Of a DNA stretch of 53,592 nucleotides, positions 38,789 through 50,604 are shown piece after piece. The DNA is taken from the NCBI GenBank assembly GCA_947492385.1, contig CANLMX010000011.1:1-53592 (forward strand). Direction: 5' to 3'. A program made the position numbers and the translations under genes. The stretch's first letter is position 1; every line of letters begins with the position of its first letter. This stretch comes from Planctomycetaceae bacterium. GTDB taxonomy: Bacteria > Planctomycetota > Phycisphaerae > Phycisphaerales > SM1A02. The notes under the pieces are model-generated. The model was not told the origin of the DNA. It saw only the letters and a program-made list of their open reading frames with translations, and made no database searches.

Positions 38789-40132
38789 CGGCCAGATGCC
38801 GCGCACCTCGTAGACACGCCCGATCTGCTCGAGCGCGGCGCACATGGCCGCGGTGCGGAGGTCGCACTCGTACCGGTGGCGCGCGAGCTTCACGCGTCGC
38901 GCCGCCGCGACCATCGTCTCGGCGAGCGCCTCGTGCACGTGGCCGGAGGTCCAGGACGTGCCGGACCGGTTCTGCAGCCACTCGAAGTAGCTGACGGTGA
39001 CGCCGCCGCCGTTGCAGAGGATGCTGGGGAGCACCTCGATGCCGCGCTGCAGGAACACGCCGTCGGCATCGGGCGTGAGCGGCGCGCTCCCGATCTCGGC
39101 GACCGCGCGTGCGCCGACGCGGGCCGCGACATCGGCGTCCACCATCTGCTCGAGCGCCGCGGGCACCAGGAGATCGGCGTTGCAGCGCCAGAACTCGTCC
39201 TGCGTCGCGTGGTCGGCCCGTCGGAAGCCGTCGACCGAGTCGTGGGCATCGAGGTGGTCCGAAAGCAGCGCCGGGTCAATGCCGCGGGGCGACAGCACGG
39301 CGCCGCTCCGGTCGAGCACCCCGACCAGGCGTGCCCCGGCGCGGCACAGCGCCGTCGCGGTCGAGCGGCCGACCTTGCCGAATCCTGCGACCGTGAACGT
39401 CAGGCCCTCGAGCTCCATCCCCATGTCGGGCAGCATCTCGCGAAGGACCTCGACCATCCCGACGCCGCCGGCCTGCCCGCGGCCGGACACGCCGCCCGCC
39501 TCGGGCGGCTTTCCCGTCGCGACGCGATGCGCGTCGAACCGCCGCTCGGGCGCGCCGGCCTGCGCATAGGTGTCCGCGAACCACGCCATGACCTGCGGGT
39601 CGGTGCCGACGCCGGGCCCGACGACGTCCCGGTCGGGGCCGACGTGCTCCGAGATGGCCCAAGCGAAGCGTCGCGTGACGCGCTCGAGTTCGTCGCGCGT
39701 GAGCTCGCGTGCGCTACAGGCCACGCCGCCGTACGCGCCGCCGAATGGCAGGCGCAGCAGGCTGCACTTCAGCGTCATGAGCATGGAGAGCGCGCGCATC
39801 GAGTCCGGGTCCACGCCCGGGTGGAAGCGCAGGCCGCCCTTGTAGGGCCCGAGCGCCGCGTTGTGCTGCACGCGCCATCCGCGGAAGAGCCGGTGTTGGC
39901 CGTCGTCCATCAGCACCGGGAAGTTCACGGCGACCTCGGTGTTCGGCTGCGCGAGCACCAGCTGCTGCCGGTGCCGGAGCCCGACGATCTCGGCGGCGCC
40001 GAGCACCTGGCCGAGGGTCTGGTGGAACACGTTCGTTGCGCTGCGATCGATGCCGAGGTCCTCGAACACCACGCGCTGGTTGGCGACGGTGCCGGGAACC
40101 CGGTCGGAACGGCGTCGGGATCGGTCGGTCAC
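38786..40132 (-). CDS. Glutamate dehydrogenase homologue lacking catalytic Lys and Asp
   Basis: 448 residues with the two domains of Glu/Leu/Phe/Val dehydrogenases. The substrate-binding part has GPYKGGLRFHP (Lys98) and MTLKCSLLRLPFGG (Lys122). The Rossmann part has FTVAGFGKVGRSTA. Two invariant active-site residues are changed. The catalytic Lys of the GGxKGG motif is Tyr134 (PFGGAYGGV, codon TAC), and the catalytic Asp of PAPDVxT is Gly174 (VVGPGVGT). The frame is intact, codon use is normal and a Shine-Dalgarno GAGGA precedes the GTG by 6 nt, so this is not simple decay. Amination of 2-oxoglutarate is therefore unlikely; it may bind NAD(P) or amino acid as a regulator, or catalyse something else. 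Confidence 0.85.
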   Translation of the reverse strand: MTDRSRRRSDRVPGTVANQRVVFEDLGIDRSATNVFHQTLGQVLGAAEIVGLRHRQQLVLAQPNTEVAVNFPVLMDDGQHRLFRGWRVQHNAALGPYKGGLRFHPGVDPDSMRALSMLMTLKCSLLRLPFGGAYGGVACSARELTRDELERVTRRFAWAISEHVGPDRDVVGPGVGTDPQVMAWFADTYAQAGAPERRFDAHRVATGKPPEAGGVSGRGQAGGVGMVEVLREMLPDMGMELEGLTFTVAGFGKVGRSTATALCRAGARLVGVLDRSGAVLSPRGIDPALLSDHLDAHDSVDGFRRADHATQDEFWRCNADLLVPAALEQMVDADVAARVGARAVAEIGSAPLTPDADGVFLQRGIEVLPSILCNGGGVTVSYFEWLQNRSGTSWTSGHVHEALAETMVAAARRVKLARHRYECDLRTAAMCAALEQIGRVYEVRGIWP

Positions 40133-40170
40133 GGAAGGTCCTCGTGGATCGAAGGGCCGGCGGCGGGCGG

Positions 40171-41051
40171 TCAGCGAACGAACGTGACGCGCCCCCAATG
40201 CTGCGGCAGGTGCATGTCGACGGCCCACTGCGGGGTCCAGGTCCAGTTGTCCTCGGGCGTGCCGGGGACCTTCGCGTACGGTGCCCGGCCTCCGTCCACC
40301 ACGGCCTGCTCGTGGTTGTGCCGCCACTGCACGCGCGAGAAGTTGATGCGCCATGCATCCCCCGCGCGCGGCGGCGCCCCGGCGCGGCGGCGGTCGCCGA
40401 AGCCGCGCTGGTCCTCGGGCAGCGCGTCGATCCGCGCGTCGCGCGGTGGCACGAAGGCTGACCACGGCACGGTCCACTGAATCGTCCATCCGCCATCGAT
40501 GTCGCGGGCGTCGTCCGCGGTGCCGTCGACGACCACCTCGGTCACGATTCCCTGCGCGTCCCATTCATGGATCGCAGGTCCGCCGTTGCGGTACGAGCGA
40601 TGCAGGAACAGGTCGAACACGGTTCCGCGCGCGTTCGCCTCGAGCTCGTAGTACTCGTTGCCGTCGCCGTCGGGGTCGACGAACGCCTCGAAGTCGTTGT
40701 CGTGGAAGATGACTGCGTCGCGCGTCGCGAGCGTGGACCACACGTGCGGTTCGTCCAGTTGCGCGGCCAGGTACAGGTTCGTGTCGTCCCAGAGCATCTT
40801 CGCGCGCGTCCGGTACCTGGGCGCCGGCCGGCGTGCACCCTCGATGTCGGCGAAGTCCGCGGTCCACGGCGCCGCGGCCCACGCACCGTGGTCGAGGCCG
40901 CGGCCGATGGTCGGCCGCACCGCGGTGAACGGCGCGCGGTACTCGAGCGGCGGCGCAAGCGGCGCCGACTGCGGCGCCGGCTTCCACGAGGCGCAGCCCG
41001 CGGCGAATGCCGCGGCCAGCGCCAGTGCGGGGAAGCCGGCGTGCGCGCGGG

Positions 41052-41055
<4 letters not shown>
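40171..41055 (-). CDS. Lipoprotein with CBM9-like domain
   Basis: 294 residues. The signal ends [10 protein letters not shown], a clear lipobox. The rest matches carbohydrate-binding family 9-like proteins: [60 protein letters not shown], then [13 protein letters not shown]. Such domains are beta-sandwiches that bind reducing sugar ends; here the DPDGDGN loop may hold calcium. It starts at GTG overlapping the stop of the dikinase gene (GTGA), an odd partner that suggests mere cotranscription. A role in polysaccharide capture at the cell surface is likely. Confidence 0.82.
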
Positions 41056-43922
<2,867 letters not shown>

Positions 43923-44076
43923 GACGATGGGTGGGTGCGCCGGGCGCCCGCGCACGCGCCGACGAGGCGCCGGGGCGGGGGACCGAATGCGGATTCCGCG
44001 TGGAAACGCGGGCCGAACATGGTAGCGCGCCACCCTACGATCCGGACCGCCCAGGGCAACCCGAAAGACGCGTGGA

Positions 44077-45414
44077 ATGACGGAACTTGACTGGAACTGC
44101 ACCCCCGACGACGTGCTGGCGCACTGGCCGGACGAGCTGCCACTCGCGGCGCTCGTCACGGGCACCGGGCACGGCGGCCACGCGCGACTGAGCATGCTCG
44201 CGGTGCCCGTCGAGACGATCGAGTGCCGGACGCATGACGATGCCCTCGCGGCGCTCGCGCACGCGGGCGCCGGAGGCGGCGGCACGTGGTGCATCGCGGC
44301 GGCGTACGAGCTCGCGCGCGCGTTCGAGCCGACTGCGCTCCCACGCGCGCGGATGCCCGACGACGGTTGGCCGCTGGCGACGCTCGTGCGCTGCGGACCC
44401 AGGCTCGAGCTCGACCACGCCTCCGGGCGATGGACCGCCCACGAGGAAGCGGGGCGGCTTGCCGAGGAACTCGGCGGCCGGATGCGGGCCGGGACGCGCG
44501 CGCCCGGCACCGCGAGGATCGATGGACTCGAGCCCGACCTCGCGGCGGGCGACTACGAGCGCATGGTCGCGACGGCGGTCCGCCTGGTCCATGCGGGCGA
44601 CATCTTCCAGGCCAACGTGGCGCAGCGGTTCTCGGCGCGCTGGTCGGGATCGCGCCGGGCGATCATGCGTGCGGCGTTCGCGGCATCGCGGCCGCGCTAC
44701 GGGGCGTGGATCGAGACGCCGACCCATGCGCTCGCCAGCATGAGCCCCGAACTGTTCCTCGAGGTGGACCGCACCGCCGGCAGCGTCGTGACCCGGCCGA
44801 TCAAGGGAACGCGCGCGGCGCACGAACCAGCATCCGGGCTCATGGCGAGCGCGAAGGACGCAGCCGAGCTCCACATGATCGTCGACCTCATGCGCAACGA
44901 CCTCGGGCGCGCGTGCATGCCCGGGACGGTGCGGGTGACCTCCCCGCGCGAGCTCGAGCGGCACGAGACGGTCCATCACGCCGCGGCCGAGATCCGCGGG
45001 ACGCTGCGGCCGGGCACGGGGCTCGTGGACCTGCTCCGCGCGACCTTCCCGCCGGGATCGGTGACGGGTGCGCCGAAGGTGCGCGCGATGCAGGTGATCG
45101 ACGAGCTCGAGCCGAGCGCGCGCGGGCCCTATTGCGGGGCGATCGGCCTCGTGTCGCCTGGGCGCATCGCGCTCAACGTCGCGATCCGCACCATCGCGCT
45201 CGCGGGCGCGGACGGCGGCCCGGGGGTGCTGCGCTACCTCGCCGGTTGCGGAATCGTCGCGGAGTCGGCCCCCCGCCACGAGCACGAGGAAAGCCTGCAC
45301 AAGTCGGCGGTGCTGGTCCGCACCGCGCTCGCGGTCAATGCGACTGGCGCTCCTCGAGCGTGCGCACCGAGTGCTCCACCTGCGCCGCCACCGTGCGCTG
45401 GTGCGCCGGGTTGA
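44077..45414 (+). CDS. pabB: Aminodeoxychorismate synthase component I
   Basis: 445 residues of the chorismate-binding family. Motifs: [53 protein letters not shown], and [20 protein letters not shown] with CGAIG. PIKGTR, rather than PIAGTR, with the catalytic Lys is the PabB signature, so folate rather than tryptophan synthesis is favoured. The last 25 residues (Ala/Pro/Cys-rich) lie in the overlap with the convergent gene and probably result from a missing earlier stop. No pabA or pabC is present. Confidence 0.88.
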   Translation: MTELDWNCTPDDVLAHWPDELPLAALVTGTGHGGHARLSMLAVPVETIECRTHDDALAALAHAGAGGGGTWCIAAAYELARAFEPTALPRARMPDDGWPLATLVRCGPRLELDHASGRWTAHEEAGRLAEELGGRMRAGTRAPGTARIDGLEPDLAAGDYERMVATAVRLVHAGDIFQANVAQRFSARWSGSRRAIMRAAFAASRPRYGAWIETPTHALASMSPELFLEVDRTAGSVVTRPIKGTRAAHEPASGLMASAKDAAELHMIVDLMRNDLGRACMPGTVRVTSPRELERHETVHHAAAEIRGTLRPGTGLVDLLRATFPPGSVTGAPKVRAMQVIDELEPSARGPYCGAIGLVSPGRIALNVAIRTIALAGADGGPGVLRYLAGCGIVAESAPRHEHEESLHKSAVLVRTALAVNATGAPRACAPSAPPAPPPCAGAPG

Positions 45415-46168
45415 ACGCGAAGTCGAAGCTGAGGCCGGCGTAGGTGCGCTGCGTGCTGTCGATGTGCGTGTGGACCAGCTTGGCGCACGCGACGATCGGC
45501 ACGGGGCACCCGTCGCCCAGCGCCAGCCGCACCCAGAAGAGCCGGTGCCGGGACAGCAGGCCCGCCTGGGCGGGCTCGATCAGGAGGCCCGCGCCGCCGC
45601 CGCCCATGTTCGCGAGGTGACCCGTGAGCCTGGGGCCGACAGTGGGAAGCAGCGCTTCCTCGTCGGTGGTCACCGGCTTGCCCTCGAGGAATGCCGCCCA
45701 CGCGAGCTCGTTCGCGCGCTCGGCGGCGACGGCGCTCTTCGGGTCCAGGAGCGGCCACACGTCGACCGGCGGCAGCGCGAGGGGGCCGACGTCGAAGCGC
45801 GCGTGCCGTCGCAGGCACCGCTCGACGCGTTCGGGCAGCGACAGCCGCGACGCACCGTTGCGTGCGTCGGCATGGCGACCCGGCGGGATCGACTCGAGCA
45901 CCGCGGTCCGGAACTCCCACCGGTTCTGGCCGATGACGATGTACGCGACCAGGCGCGTGCCCACGTGAAGCGGAAGCGCGCGCCCGAGCGCACCGGGGTT
46001 CTCCACCACGATCCCGTCGTCGCGGACGTCGAGGATGCGAAGCCGCCACACGAGGTCATGCCCGCGCCCGTCGTCGCGGGTGATCGCCACCTCGAGCGAC
46101 CCGCCCTTCTGGCAAAGTTCCTCGAGGCTGCGGCGCCACTCCAGCGTTCGTGATCGTGATGCGGGCAT
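45335..46168 (-). CDS. PilZ/YcgR-like protein
   Basis: 277 residues. The N-terminal part (LRILDVRDDGIVVENPGALG, RLVAYIVIGQNRWEFRTAVL) resembles the YcgR-N fold. The C-terminal part begins with a basic RRHARFDV stretch resembling the RxxxR c-di-GMP-binding motif and continues to GHLANMGGGGAGLLI, like the second PilZ motif. A long insertion separates the two motifs, so c-di-GMP binding is plausible but unproven. GAGGAG lies 6 nt before the ATG. The 3' end overlaps pabB antisense for 80 nt. Confidence 0.65.
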   Translation of the reverse strand: MPASRSRTLEWRRSLEELCQKGGSLEVAITRDDGRGHDLVWRLRILDVRDDGIVVENPGALGRALPLHVGTRLVAYIVIGQNRWEFRTAVLESIPPGRHADARNGASRLSLPERVERCLRRHARFDVGPLALPPVDVWPLLDPKSAVAAERANELAWAAFLEGKPVTTDEEALLPTVGPRLTGHLANMGGGGAGLLIEPAQAGLLSRHRLFWVRLALGDGCPVPIVACAKLVHTHIDSTQRTYAGLSFDFAFNPAHQRTVAAQVEHSVRTLEERQSH

Positions 46169-46195
46169 CGGTTGCTCCTCGCGGCCCGTGCCGCG

Positions 46196-48478
46196 TCACC
46201 GAGTGTAGCCGTCCGCAAGCGCACGCCTCAGTTCCGCCACGAGGTCGTCGGCCTCGCGTCGCGCCCCGCGCGTGGGACGCACGCCCCCGAACCGGATCGC
46301 GTAGAGGCGCCGGACGATGGCCTCGAACGCCTCCGACGCGTCGAGCGAACGCAGGCGTAGCTCATGGGCGTGGGCAAGGGGCGTTCGCCACGCCGGTTTG
46401 GCGACGCCCGCCCGGTCCAGCACAAGAAGCGCCTCGAGGTAGAAGCCTGCGTCGCGGGCGAGCGCGATGCGCGCCACCGGGCCCATTCTGCGCGCGCCCA
46501 GCGCGGAGGCGGCCCGGCGTCCCCGTGCGGCCAGCACCGCGAGGATGCCGCCGACCGCAGCGAGCGTGCCGGCCACCGACGCGACCCACGCCACACCCAC
46601 GGCGCCCTGCATGAAGAACCGCTCCGCTTGCGCCGAGGCGTCGCGGGCGCGCGCGGCCAGCCATGCCTGCGCCGCGCGCGTGGCCTCGCCGGCGCGGTCG
46701 GCCAGTTCGGCCTGCGCGCGCGCGTCGAACCCGGCGAAGCGGCTGTTCCACGTGAACTCGACCGGGTCGAGGATCCACCGGAAGCCGTCGAGCCATGTCC
46801 GGTTCGCCTGCTGGATCGCGAGCAGCTCGGCCAGCGGTGACGGATCGAACGTCATCCACTGGAACTCGTCGACGCGGACCTCGACCCATGCGTGCGCTCC
46901 CGACTCCCGGAACACGTAGCGGTCGGACACGCCGTCGTACTCGGTGGCGATGAACCCGGTGACGACGCGCGCCTCCACGCCGCTCGCCAGGCAGAGCGCG
47001 GCCATCGCCGAGGCGAACAACTCGCAGTGACCGGCCCGGTGCACGTCGAGGAACTGCACGATGGGATCGTCACCCTCCCCGCGCCGATAGGCCGAGAGGT
47101 CGGTCGAGTACCGGAAACCACCTCCAGAGAGCCACGACTCGAAGAAGGCCGCGATGCGCCGGGCCCTGGTCCGCCGCAAGGACGGGTCTTCCGCGATCTC
47201 GGCGTCGGTCGGCAGGTTCTCGGGGCCCTGCTCGGCGAGCACGCGCGCGGCGATCTCGCCCACGCGCGGAACCGGGAACCCGACGTCGCCCGCCGCGGGA
47301 AACGGCGTCGACGAGGGAAGCACGGCCTGCACGATCGCCGCCGACGGGAATGCCTGCATCCGGATGCGGTACGACCCCGGACGGCCGAGCCGACCGCCGC
47401 CGATGTCGACGAGCTCGGCCGTCCGCCGGTCGAGCCCGAAGATCCGGGTCTCGTCGCACGCGATCGCGAGCGGCATCCACGCACTGAACACGCGGTCGCT
47501 CGCCAGCGAGCGCATCTGCACCTCCTGCGTCCACACGTTCGACCGCTCCTCTCGCGCGCGCTGCGAGAGCGGCTCGAACCCGCCCGATGGCTCGGTGCGG
47601 AAGCGCCGGATGCGCGAGAACCTCCCGCTGCCGGACCACCGCGCCTCGGCCGGGTCGTACGAGTCGAGCACCGCACCGCGCATGCGCAGCGGCATCGTGA
47701 GTTCGCCCGGGCGGTCCTGCGGATCGAGCAACCGCACCGTCATCGCGACGCGGGACGACTGCGAGATGCGGCCTCCCGACCAGAGGTCGATGGTGGGACG
47801 GAACCCGGACACCCGCCCGCGACCGCCACCATCTCCCGCCAGCTCGCGCGGGAAGACCGCGAACACGACGAGGCTCATCCCGATCCCCGAGACCGCGCCG
47901 ACGGTCGCCACGCGACGCATCCCGCGGGCGGATGCCGCTCCGAGCGGGGACTCGAGCGCCGGCGCGCGGCGGCCCGCAGGCACCGCGGCCCGGCGGGCGG
48001 CGGCGACGGCCTCGCCGCCGGCATGCAGCTGGAGCAGCATCGCGGCGGGCACCAATGCGGCGGCAAACGCGATGACCAGCGCGCCGACCAGGAAGTCGCT
48101 CGAATGGAGCGCTGCGCTCGCGCACAGCACCATGGCAAGCACGAGCACCTGACGCCAGTCCGAAGGCACGCGACGGTCCCACGCCTTCACGCAGATCCCG
48201 GCAGCCACGACCAGCCCGACGGCGCGCGCGGCGTCCTCGGCGCCCGGTCGCGCGAACACCTCGAGCGCGCCCCACGCGATCCCACCGAGCACCGACAGCC
48301 GGACGGCCCAGGCGGGAAGCACCAATCCCCGCGGACCGCCGGACAGCGTGAATCCCGCCACGGTCACCGAGCCGGCGACCACGAGCACCCATGCGTCCGC
48401 CTGGCTCGCCGAGAACGCAGCGAGCGCCAGCATGCATGCGGCGAGCACGCTCCGCGAGAGCCAGGTGCCGACGTTCAT
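46196..48478 (-). CDS. Transglutaminase-like membrane protein (TgpA type)
   Basis: 760 residues. Six or so N-terminal helices (about 5-220) precede a large soluble domain with a transglutaminase-like core, then a further helix near residue 625 and a cytosolic tail. The triad is visible: Cys in RAGHCELFASAMAALCLASG, His in GAHAWVEV and Asp in WMTFDPSP. This is the DUF3488/TGase architecture. The start overlaps the DUF58 gene stop as ATGA. These pairs usually belong to MoxR-ATPase/DUF58/TGase operons; no MoxR gene is within the window. Function is probably in cell-envelope protein processing. Confidence 0.85.
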   Translation of the reverse strand: MNVGTWLSRSVLAACMLALAAFSASQADAWVLVVAGSVTVAGFTLSGGPRGLVLPAWAVRLSVLGGIAWGALEVFARPGAEDAARAVGLVVAAGICVKAWDRRVPSDWRQVLVLAMVLCASAALHSSDFLVGALVIAFAAALVPAAMLLQLHAGGEAVAAARRAAVPAGRRAPALESPLGAASARGMRRVATVGAVSGIGMSLVVFAVFPRELAGDGGGRGRVSGFRPTIDLWSGGRISQSSRVAMTVRLLDPQDRPGELTMPLRMRGAVLDSYDPAEARWSGSGRFSRIRRFRTEPSGGFEPLSQRAREERSNVWTQEVQMRSLASDRVFSAWMPLAIACDETRIFGLDRRTAELVDIGGGRLGRPGSYRIRMQAFPSAAIVQAVLPSSTPFPAAGDVGFPVPRVGEIAARVLAEQGPENLPTDAEIAEDPSLRRTRARRIAAFFESWLSGGGFRYSTDLSAYRRGEGDDPIVQFLDVHRAGHCELFASAMAALCLASGVEARVVTGFIATEYDGVSDRYVFRESGAHAWVEVRVDEFQWMTFDPSPLAELLAIQQANRTWLDGFRWILDPVEFTWNSRFAGFDARAQAELADRAGEATRAAQAWLAARARDASAQAERFFMQGAVGVAWVASVAGTLAAVGGILAVLAARGRRAASALGARRMGPVARIALARDAGFYLEALLVLDRAGVAKPAWRTPLAHAHELRLRSLDASEAFEAIVRRLYAIRFGGVRPTRGARREADDLVAELRRALADGYTR

Positions 48479-49599
48479 CGCGCACCGTCCTCGGAGTCCA
48501 CCGACATCGCGCGCAGCTGGCCCGCGACTAGGTGCGCCGAAGCGGGCCCGCCCACCGAGAGGTCGGCCCGATCGACGTGCACGACGATCACGGACGTCCT
48601 GGCGCCGAGCTCGGCGACCATGGCCGACGCGTCGCGCGGCGCGTCGAGGTCGAGCGCCGCCAGGGCGCAGAGCTCTCGCTCGAGCTGCCTGCGGCCCGCG
48701 CGGGCACCGGCGGCCGGCCCGGGAAGCCCCAGCACCGCGAGGGAGGTCTCCATGCCCTCCGATGCCGCCGCCTGGAGCAGGCTCGCCGCGAGCACGATCG
48801 CATCCTCCTCGAGTTCGCGCGCGCGCGACGGACCGCCCTCGACGCGCAGCGCCCCGGTCGGGCGGCGCAGGTCGAGGACCACGCCCACGCGCGGCGGTGC
48901 GTCCATCGACCGCTCGATGACCGCAAGCTCGCCGCCTGCGCTGCTGCGGCGCCATGCCACGCTGCGGATGCTGTCCCCGGGCCGGTACTCGCGGAGCCCG
49001 AGGAAGTCGGAACCAGGGCCGATCCGTGGGCGCGAAGCTGCTCCGGCCCGGCCCTCGCCCGCGAGTTCACGGAGCACGCCGGGCCGCAGCGCACGGGCGC
49101 GCGGGAGCACCAGGCACTCCGCTTCGTCGTCGAACCGCACGCTCTTGCCGATCAGCCCGAACGGGAACGCCGTCTCGGCGCGGAACGGCCCGAATCGGAG
49201 CGCACCGCGCCGCGCCGGCCACGCCACGGACTCCGCGACGACCGTCTCGCGCGGGCCGACGTGCCTGACGAACGCCGGCGCCGGGGCGGCACCGTGCGGC
49301 CCGACGCGGAGCTCACGCACGGACACGGCGAACGCGGACCACGCGCGTGACCCCTGCGACACCTCGTACCGGAGCACCAACGGCTCTCCCACGACGCCCG
49401 TCGCAGGCACGCGCCGCCGGACACGCAGCCGCATCAACGGCCATCCCGAGAGGATCCCCGAGAGCAGCACGCCCGAGAGCATCGCGGCGAACACCCACAC
49501 GAGCAGGTTGCCTGGGCGGTTGGCGGCCACGAACCCCACCGCCAGCACGAGCAGCAGGTAGAGGACCCCCGGCGCACGGACGTGGTAGCGCCTGCGCAT
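48475..49599 (-). CDS. DUF58 domain protein
   Basis: 374 residues. Two N-terminal helices (about 10-55) are followed by a beta-rich region and the DUF58 signature DFLGLREYRPGDSIRSVAWR, then a von Willebrand A-like fold (VGVVLDLRRPTG, with an altered MIDAS DxSxS). DUF58 proteins act with MoxR AAA ATPases as metal-dependent chaperone or assembly partners. The gene starts 6 nt after the upstream lipoprotein gene and overlaps the transglutaminase gene, so the three are an operon. Confidence 0.85.
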   Translation of the reverse strand: MRRRYHVRAPGVLYLLLVLAVGFVAANRPGNLLVWVFAAMLSGVLLSGILSGWPLMRLRVRRRVPATGVVGEPLVLRYEVSQGSRAWSAFAVSVRELRVGPHGAAPAPAFVRHVGPRETVVAESVAWPARRGALRFGPFRAETAFPFGLIGKSVRFDDEAECLVLPRARALRPGVLRELAGEGRAGAASRPRIGPGSDFLGLREYRPGDSIRSVAWRRSSAGGELAVIERSMDAPPRVGVVLDLRRPTGALRVEGGPSRARELEEDAIVLAASLLQAAASEGMETSLAVLGLPGPAAGARAGRRQLERELCALAALDLDAPRDASAMVAELGARTSVIVVHVDRADLSVGGPASAHLVAGQLRAMSVDSEDGAR

Positions 49600-49605
49600 G
49601 GCGGC

Positions 49606-50115
49606 TCAGGGACCGAGGCTCCCGACGCCGCGGTCGTACTCGCGCACTTCGTCGAGGATGCGCCGCGACGTCTCGGGTTCGCGGAACGGCCGGCTCTTTC
49701 CGCGCGCCATGCCGAGCACCATGACGCGTCCCTTCGGGTCTCCCGGCAGGTCGACCTCCTGCTCCACCGTCTCGAACCCGTTGCGACGGGCGCGCAGCAG
49801 CCACGACTCCTGCATCCACCCCGCGCCGAAGCCGTCGATCTCGAGCTCGAACCGTCCCGACGAATCGCTGGTCGCGCGCGCCGCCACCGCGCGGTTCATC
49901 GTGCCGGCGTCGCGGACGAGCTCGATGGTCACGCCGGGAATGCCGGACTTGCGCGCCTCCTCGTCACCCTCGCGGACGACCGAGGCACCGCCGAACCCTT
50001 CGACCACGCGGCCCTCGAGGCGATACGCGCAGCCGGCGGCGCATGCGAGGGCGCAGGCGAGCATCATGTGCACCATGCGGCGGACGGGCGCGGGTCGGGA
50101 CGAGCGTGTGGTCAC
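49606..50115 (-). CDS. Small lipoprotein with carboxypeptidase-regulatory-like domain
   Basis: 169 residues from GTG 50115. The signal ends ACALACAAGC, a good lipobox. The mature part has the beta-sandwich pattern of carboxypeptidase regulatory-like/transthyretin-like domains: GIPGVTIELVRDAG, then ATSDSSGRFELEIDGFG and WLLRARRNGFETVEQEVDL. These modules bind or stabilise surface proteins. A TAGGCT -10 ends 7 nt before the GTG, which decides the start over internal ATG codons. Confidence 0.7.
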   Translation of the reverse strand: MTTRSSRPAPVRRMVHMMLACALACAAGCAYRLEGRVVEGFGGASVVREGDEEARKSGIPGVTIELVRDAGTMNRAVAARATSDSSGRFELEIDGFGAGWMQESWLLRARRNGFETVEQEVDLPGDPKGRVMVLGMARGKSRPFREPETSRRILDEVREYDRGVGSLGP

Positions 50116-50122
50116 GGCGAGA

Positions 50123-50128
50123 AGCCTA
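50123..50128 (-). promoter_or_regulatory. -10 element TAGGCT of the small lipoprotein operon
   Basis: TAGGCT on the minus strand ends 7 nt before GTG 50115 and probably drives the lipoprotein/DUF58/transglutaminase run. Confidence 0.45.
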
Positions 50129-50145
50129 CGCGCGCACGCACGGCA

Positions 50146-50604
50146 TCACGGGCGGGAAGCGCTCCGGACCAGCCCCCATACGCCCTGCGCGATCATCAGC
50201 AGCAGGATGACCGCGACCACCGCGCGTCCGACGGCCATCACGATGCGACGGACACACCGGTGCCGTTCCCCCCTTCCAAGCTCGTCACGCACCTCGGCCG
50301 GCACCTCGCCGACGTCGGCATCGTCCCAGTCGATGCTCTTGCCGGACCATCGCGCCTCGGCCAGCACCTGGCGTGCGCGCGACAGGTCCTCGGGCAGCAC
50401 GCGCACGGGCACCGACGCCCCGGCCGCGCGCAGCGGGAACCCGAAGACGCCCTGCCCCGACGGCGGGACCACGCTCGCGATCCCCGCGTCCTCGAGCACC
50501 GATCGGATGCACTCGGCCTCGAACTCGCTTCGCGCGTCGTGCACCGTGCTCATCGCGCCCACGTCGAGGCGCGGCCGGCCATCACCGGGCACGTGCGCCG
50601 TCAT
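50146..50604 (-). CDS. DUF2007-like protein with C-terminal membrane anchor
   Basis: 152 residues. Residues about 20-85 fit the putative signal-transducing DUF2007 fold: HDARSEFEAECIRSVLEDAG, then VPVRVLPEDLSRARQVLAEA. An acidic linker and one transmembrane helix (about 122-145) follow, so the domain is cytosolic and membrane-tethered. The ATG overlaps the stop of the unknown gene upstream. An N-terminal extension of 17 residues before Met18 may or may not be translated. Its partner and signal are unknown. Confidence 0.7.
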   Translation of the reverse strand: MTAHVPGDGRPRLDVGAMSTVHDARSEFEAECIRSVLEDAGIASVVPPSGQGVFGFPLRAAGASVPVRVLPEDLSRARQVLAEARWSGKSIDWDDADVGEVPAEVRDELGRGERHRCVRRIVMAVGRAVVAVILLLMIAQGVWGLVRSASRP

